Shown: piece after piece, positions 61,379 to 64,000 of the stretch
How the letters are laid out: each line of letters starts with the position of its first letter
Numbering within the stretch: the stretch's first letter is position 1
Assembly (NCBI GenBank): GCA_041664345.1
Contig: JBAYKX010000005.1
Location: forward strand, 94,010-158,009
Direction of reading: 5' to 3'
Length of the DNA: 64,000 bases
Source of the DNA: GWE2-40-63 sp041664345
GTDB taxonomy: Bacteria; Bacteroidota; Bacteroidia; Bacteroidales; SZUA-534
Translations under genes and position numbers: made by a program
Notes under the pieces: generated by a model
What the model was told of the DNA's origin: nothing
The model's input: only the letters and a program-made list of their open reading frames with translations
The model's database searches: none

Positions 61379-62608
61379 TCAGAATTTTGTTACCTCATTA
61401 AATATATTTATGGCAAAATTATCGGTCATTGATGAAATGTAATGAATCACCGATTTGATGTAATCGGAGTAGCTGGAAATATTATAAACCGCTTGATTAT
61501 CGGTAGCATACAATACTTTTTGCCCAAAATCGGGTTGCATGTAGTTTTGCATCCAATCTAAAAACGAGGCTCCCAATATCGGATAAAACTCCATGAATTT
61601 AATTACTTCTTCTTCTGTTTGTTCCTTGGTATATAAGTCGGCTAACAGGTTAAATATTGAGGTAAGTATTAATTCGGCGTAGGCATGGAAATAAATCAAT
61701 CGGGGATGGTTATAAATGTACTTGTAGTTAAACCCTTTTACCGAATTTATTAATTCCAGGTAATCATCACTAAAGCGGATTCCATCTTCAGGCGAGCTCT
61801 TTTCCAAAAGGTTTATAATAAAGTCGTGCATTAAAACCGTATTGTTGATTTCTTTAATGGAATGGTTACTCACCTTTTCAACAATTTGTTTGAGCTCTCT
61901 TAACTGGTTTCGCTTTAAAATTTTCAATGTGATAGCATCTTCTATATCGCGACCCAAATAGCTTATTTTATCCGATATTTTTACCACGCAACCTTCCCAG
62001 GTATATGGGGCAAATTCATTGGGCTTTTTTATATCGTACAAATTTATAGCTTCCGTTCTTGGTTTTATTGCGTTTTCATTTACCTCACCACAATGGGATA
62101 TAATTCCATCGCGAACTCCATAAGTAAGGGCTAATGGCTGTTTTCGTCCATTTTGGTCGTTTAACGTTTCTAATTTATCAACAAACCAAAGGCTATTCTG
62201 CTCATGCCAAAAAGTTTGATCCAGATGCTTTTTAGCCAACGATTTTAAAATTACTTCACCTTTATGGCCAAAGGGCGCATGGCCTAAATCATGACCCAAT
62301 GAAATGGCCCGGGTTAAATCGGTATTTAAACCTAAATATCCGGCAATGGTTTCACTTACCGAGGCTACATGCGACACATGCTCCATGCGGGTGCAGATAT
62401 GGTCGTTTTTTGTGGCAAAAAAAACCTGCGTTTTATGTTTCAAGCGCCGATACGCCTTACAATGAAGGATTCGGTTATAATCTCTGAAGAATTCTGTTCG
62501 AATTTCATCTTCCCGTTTATAAAGCACTTGTACGCGTTCAATACTGGCTTCCCATTTAGGCGAACCGGGAAATACTCCTACGCTTTTAAACCGATCTCTT
62601 TCAATCAT
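61379..62608 (-). CDS. dgt: Deoxyguanosinetriphosphate triphosphohydrolase-like protein
   Basis: I use the ATG at 62608 (409 residues); a GTG three codons earlier would add an overlap of 17 bases. The HD domain is complete: RRLKHKTQVFF, CTRMEHVSHVASVSETIAG (first His) and the paired SLGHDLGHAPFGHKGEVIL (HD and downstream His). The protein should hydrolyse dGTP, or other dNTPs, to the nucleoside and tripolyphosphate. Its ATG overlaps the stop of the DUF262 gene as ATGATTGA, so translation is probably coupled. Confidence 0.93.
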   Translation of the reverse strand: MIERDRFKSVGVFPGSPKWEASIERVQVLYKREDEIRTEFFRDYNRILHCKAYRRLKHKTQVFFATKNDHICTRMEHVSHVASVSETIAGYLGLNTDLTRAISLGHDLGHAPFGHKGEVILKSLAKKHLDQTFWHEQNSLWFVDKLETLNDQNGRKQPLALTYGVRDGIISHCGEVNENAIKPRTEAINLYDIKKPNEFAPYTWEGCVVKISDKISYLGRDIEDAITLKILKRNQLRELKQIVEKVSNHSIKEINNTVLMHDFIINLLEKSSPEDGIRFSDDYLELINSVKGFNYKYIYNHPRLIYFHAYAELILTSIFNLLADLYTKEQTEEEVIKFMEFYPILGASFLDWMQNYMQPDFGQKVLYATDNQAVYNISSYSDYIKSVIHYISSMTDNFAINIFNEVTKF

Positions 62609-63713
62609 GGGGTTCACCTAATAATTCCAAAATCCAGTTGCCATCCTCTTTCATCCGGGTATAAACCGAAGTGGCATATCGTTTTGAAAACTTGGCATCC
62701 CAAAACCATTTTTCAATGGCTTTCTGGTGTTCTGCTTTTATCTCTTTATGGGCGGTTCTGAAAAAATAGTATTGTATAATTGGAATGAAATTATGATAAG
62801 CCGTTAAATCGCCGGTTAAATGCATTTGCTTTAAGAATTCTAAGGTTGCCAGCAAAGCTGTTTTGGTCCGGGGCCATATATATTTGCATTGGTTCGGGGT
62901 CAACCGGAGTTGATACAAAGTGCGGGCATCATCGAAGGTATTCATTGCCAGCGAAAGGGTAAAGACCTTATTACTGAAAGTGCCAAATTTTCGATTCTGT
63001 TCTCTGTTATTAAATTCAGCAATGCATTCCTTCAAATCGAAATCTTCGGACCATGTGGTGGCATGTATCAAATCAAAAACCGTGAGATGTTTTCCTCCTT
63101 CATTAATGCGTTCAAAAATTTCTACCACATCATCCAATTCTTCATTCAGAGCTTTAACAATGCTAATGGGATAATTGGAAAATATTTCCTGACATTCGCG
63201 CCAATTTTCGGCTATACTTTGGCTTTGGCTGGCTGTTCCGGTTACCAGTTCGCTGTAAACTTCGCCATAAGCCTTATTGTCAAAAAGTTTCCATGCCGGG
63301 ATGTTATATTTTTCGCGCTGGCTTCGGGGAACCCGGAACTCTTTTTTTTGTGGATTAAAACAAAGGGTGCTGTAATCGGTATTTGATAGAGTTTTTCCCC
63401 TGAGCGAAACATACAATGAAATCATTCGCTGTTGCCCATCGAGCATAAACTGAAAGGTTCCATTTTGCTGAGCCGGTTTAATGCCTAACTCCTCATTTTC
63501 TCTAATAAAAGAGCCATATTTTTCAGGAGCTATCCAAAAGAAAAAGGATCCTATCGGGTATTGATGGTAAATGGAATTTAACAATTTCACCACCTTGCTT
63601 TTCTCCCAAATATAATCGCGTTGAAATTTAGGAATTTTAATATGCCCTGTTTCCAGTTCAACCAGAAGTTTTTTAAGATTCCAGTTATTAATAATCTCCA
63701 GTTTTTGTATCAT
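62601..63713 (-). CDS. DUF262-family protein (ParB-like nuclease fold)
   Basis: I use the ATG at 63713 (370 residues); a TTG five codons upstream is an alternative. The N-terminal domain has IPKFQRDYIWEKSKVVKLL (from 27), FMLDGQQRMISLYVSLRG (from 89, DGQQR at 92-96) and FERINEGGKHLTVFDLIHAT (about 197). These are the defining blocks of DUF262, the domain of GmrS/DndB-like proteins. No HNH (DUF1524) domain follows; the C-terminal ~150 residues are helical and unassigned. Many DUF262 proteins belong to modification-dependent restriction or other defence systems. Eight bases overlap with dgt. Confidence 0.88.
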   Translation of the reverse strand: MIQKLEIINNWNLKKLLVELETGHIKIPKFQRDYIWEKSKVVKLLNSIYHQYPIGSFFFWIAPEKYGSFIRENEELGIKPAQQNGTFQFMLDGQQRMISLYVSLRGKTLSNTDYSTLCFNPQKKEFRVPRSQREKYNIPAWKLFDNKAYGEVYSELVTGTASQSQSIAENWRECQEIFSNYPISIVKALNEELDDVVEIFERINEGGKHLTVFDLIHATTWSEDFDLKECIAEFNNREQNRKFGTFSNKVFTLSLAMNTFDDARTLYQLRLTPNQCKYIWPRTKTALLATLEFLKQMHLTGDLTAYHNFIPIIQYYFFRTAHKEIKAEHQKAIEKWFWDAKFSKRYATSVYTRMKEDGNWILELLGEPHD

Positions 63714-63841
63714 ACCCTTTGCAACCAATTAAATTTGAAGCAAAATACTCAAATTCTGCGTAATGACAATGCAATATAAATGGTTCTTCCTGAACATATA
63801 AAATCAAGGGGTTCGCAAAGGAAAATCAAACTACAACTAAT

Positions 63842-63922
63842 ACCTAAGTTGAGCGATTTGACCCCGAGACTTCGGGGGAAAAAGCGCTTTACTTAGGTAT
63901 AACCCCGACCTAGAAATTGTTG
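63842..63922. repeat. 81-bp dispersed element, copy 2
   Basis: This is the same as 11559-11639 apart from four substitutions. It has the same inverted ends ACCTAAGT / ACTTAGGT and central CCCCGAGACTTCGGGG. The sequence after it (to 64000) ends in GTCGATTGAGTGATTTG, matching the hairpin arm after copy 1, so the whole element is longer and continues beyond the window. Confidence 0.9.
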
Positions 63923-64000
63923 CAGCTCATCAAACAGATGAACGGTATCAAGTGAATTACTTACAATTTCTTAGTCGATTGAGTGATTTGTTTTTCCAAA

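Noticed and set aside
1..64000. tRNA, rRNA, integrase or prophage genes
   Set aside because: No TPsiC-like arm with a matching acceptor stem, no rRNA core sequence and no integrase or phage structural protein was found by eye; a covariance search could still find a divergent RNA.

Overview
The window comes from an AT-rich bacterial chromosome that is very probably Bacteroidota. The evidence is promoter boxes of the TAnnTTTG type, few purine-rich ribosome binding sites, and lineage-typical genes: a long NusB, the PUR-alpha-like DUF3276 protein, DUF5606, two DUF4252 proteins, a FeoA-FeoB fusion with a Cys-rich FeoB partner, a SiaC-like protein, a FISUMP lipoprotein and a FadL-type porin. I cannot assign a lower rank. 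I saw no tRNA, rRNA, CRISPR array, intact insertion sequence or prophage.

Layout. 1-3.3 kb: a frameshifted carbohydrate-porin fragment, a receiver-only response regulator and its PAS/HisKA_3 sensor kinase. 3.4-11.5 kb: SAM hydrolase, ABM protein, MazG, a VapBC-like toxin-antitoxin pair, FadL porin, Dus, MATE exporter, isochorismatase-like hydrolase. 11.7-14.5 kb: an ECF sigma / anti-sigma / double DUF4252 operon facing an unknown lipoprotein. 14.5-17.2 kb: ferrous iron uptake (FeoAB plus Cys-rich partner). 17.5-24.2 kb: a housekeeping block including nusB, a DUF1573 lipoprotein, yajC, a YbbR-like protein, coaE, a TerB/J-domain protein and DUF5606. 24.5-38.5 kb: M3 peptidase, PQQ-type propeller protein, a decayed toxin-antitoxin locus, gltX, a YtcJ-type amidohydrolase, a Pif1-like helicase, an aminotransferase and a MaoC-fold protein. 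38.7-52 kb: malic enzyme, a TMTC-like TPR membrane protein, alaS, M23 peptidase, CapA, MerR, a second aminotransferase, SiaC-like protein, nucleotidyltransferase, a 39-residue Cys protein missed by ordinary gene length cut-offs, and a lipid kinase. 52-58.4 kb: DEAD-box helicase with an altered motif II, FISUMP lipoprotein, GPP34 protein, M20 peptidase and two DMT transporters. 58.4-63.7 kb: a minus-strand cluster of DUF262 protein, dGTPase, TPR sensor kinase and MORN-repeat protein.

Most of the content is core metabolism, translation, envelope and stress functions rather than a genomic island. The best candidate for an uncharacterised functional unit is the DUF262-dGTPase pair, whose genes overlap by 8 bases (ATGATTGA); both families are linked to nucleic-acid or nucleotide-based defence elsewhere. 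The second theme is intergenic: near-identical 81-bp elements 52 kb apart, families of GC-rich palindromes, GAGCGATTT hairpins, and modular low-complexity tracts that begin directly after stop codons. These are obvious by eye and are not explained by the genes.

Start codons were re-examined. Several open frames begin at TTG upstream of a more likely ATG (PQQ protein, SiaC, M23, FISUMP, DUF262), and three genes (YbbR-like, lipid kinase, DEAD helicase) seem to have no ATG and probably use TTG.
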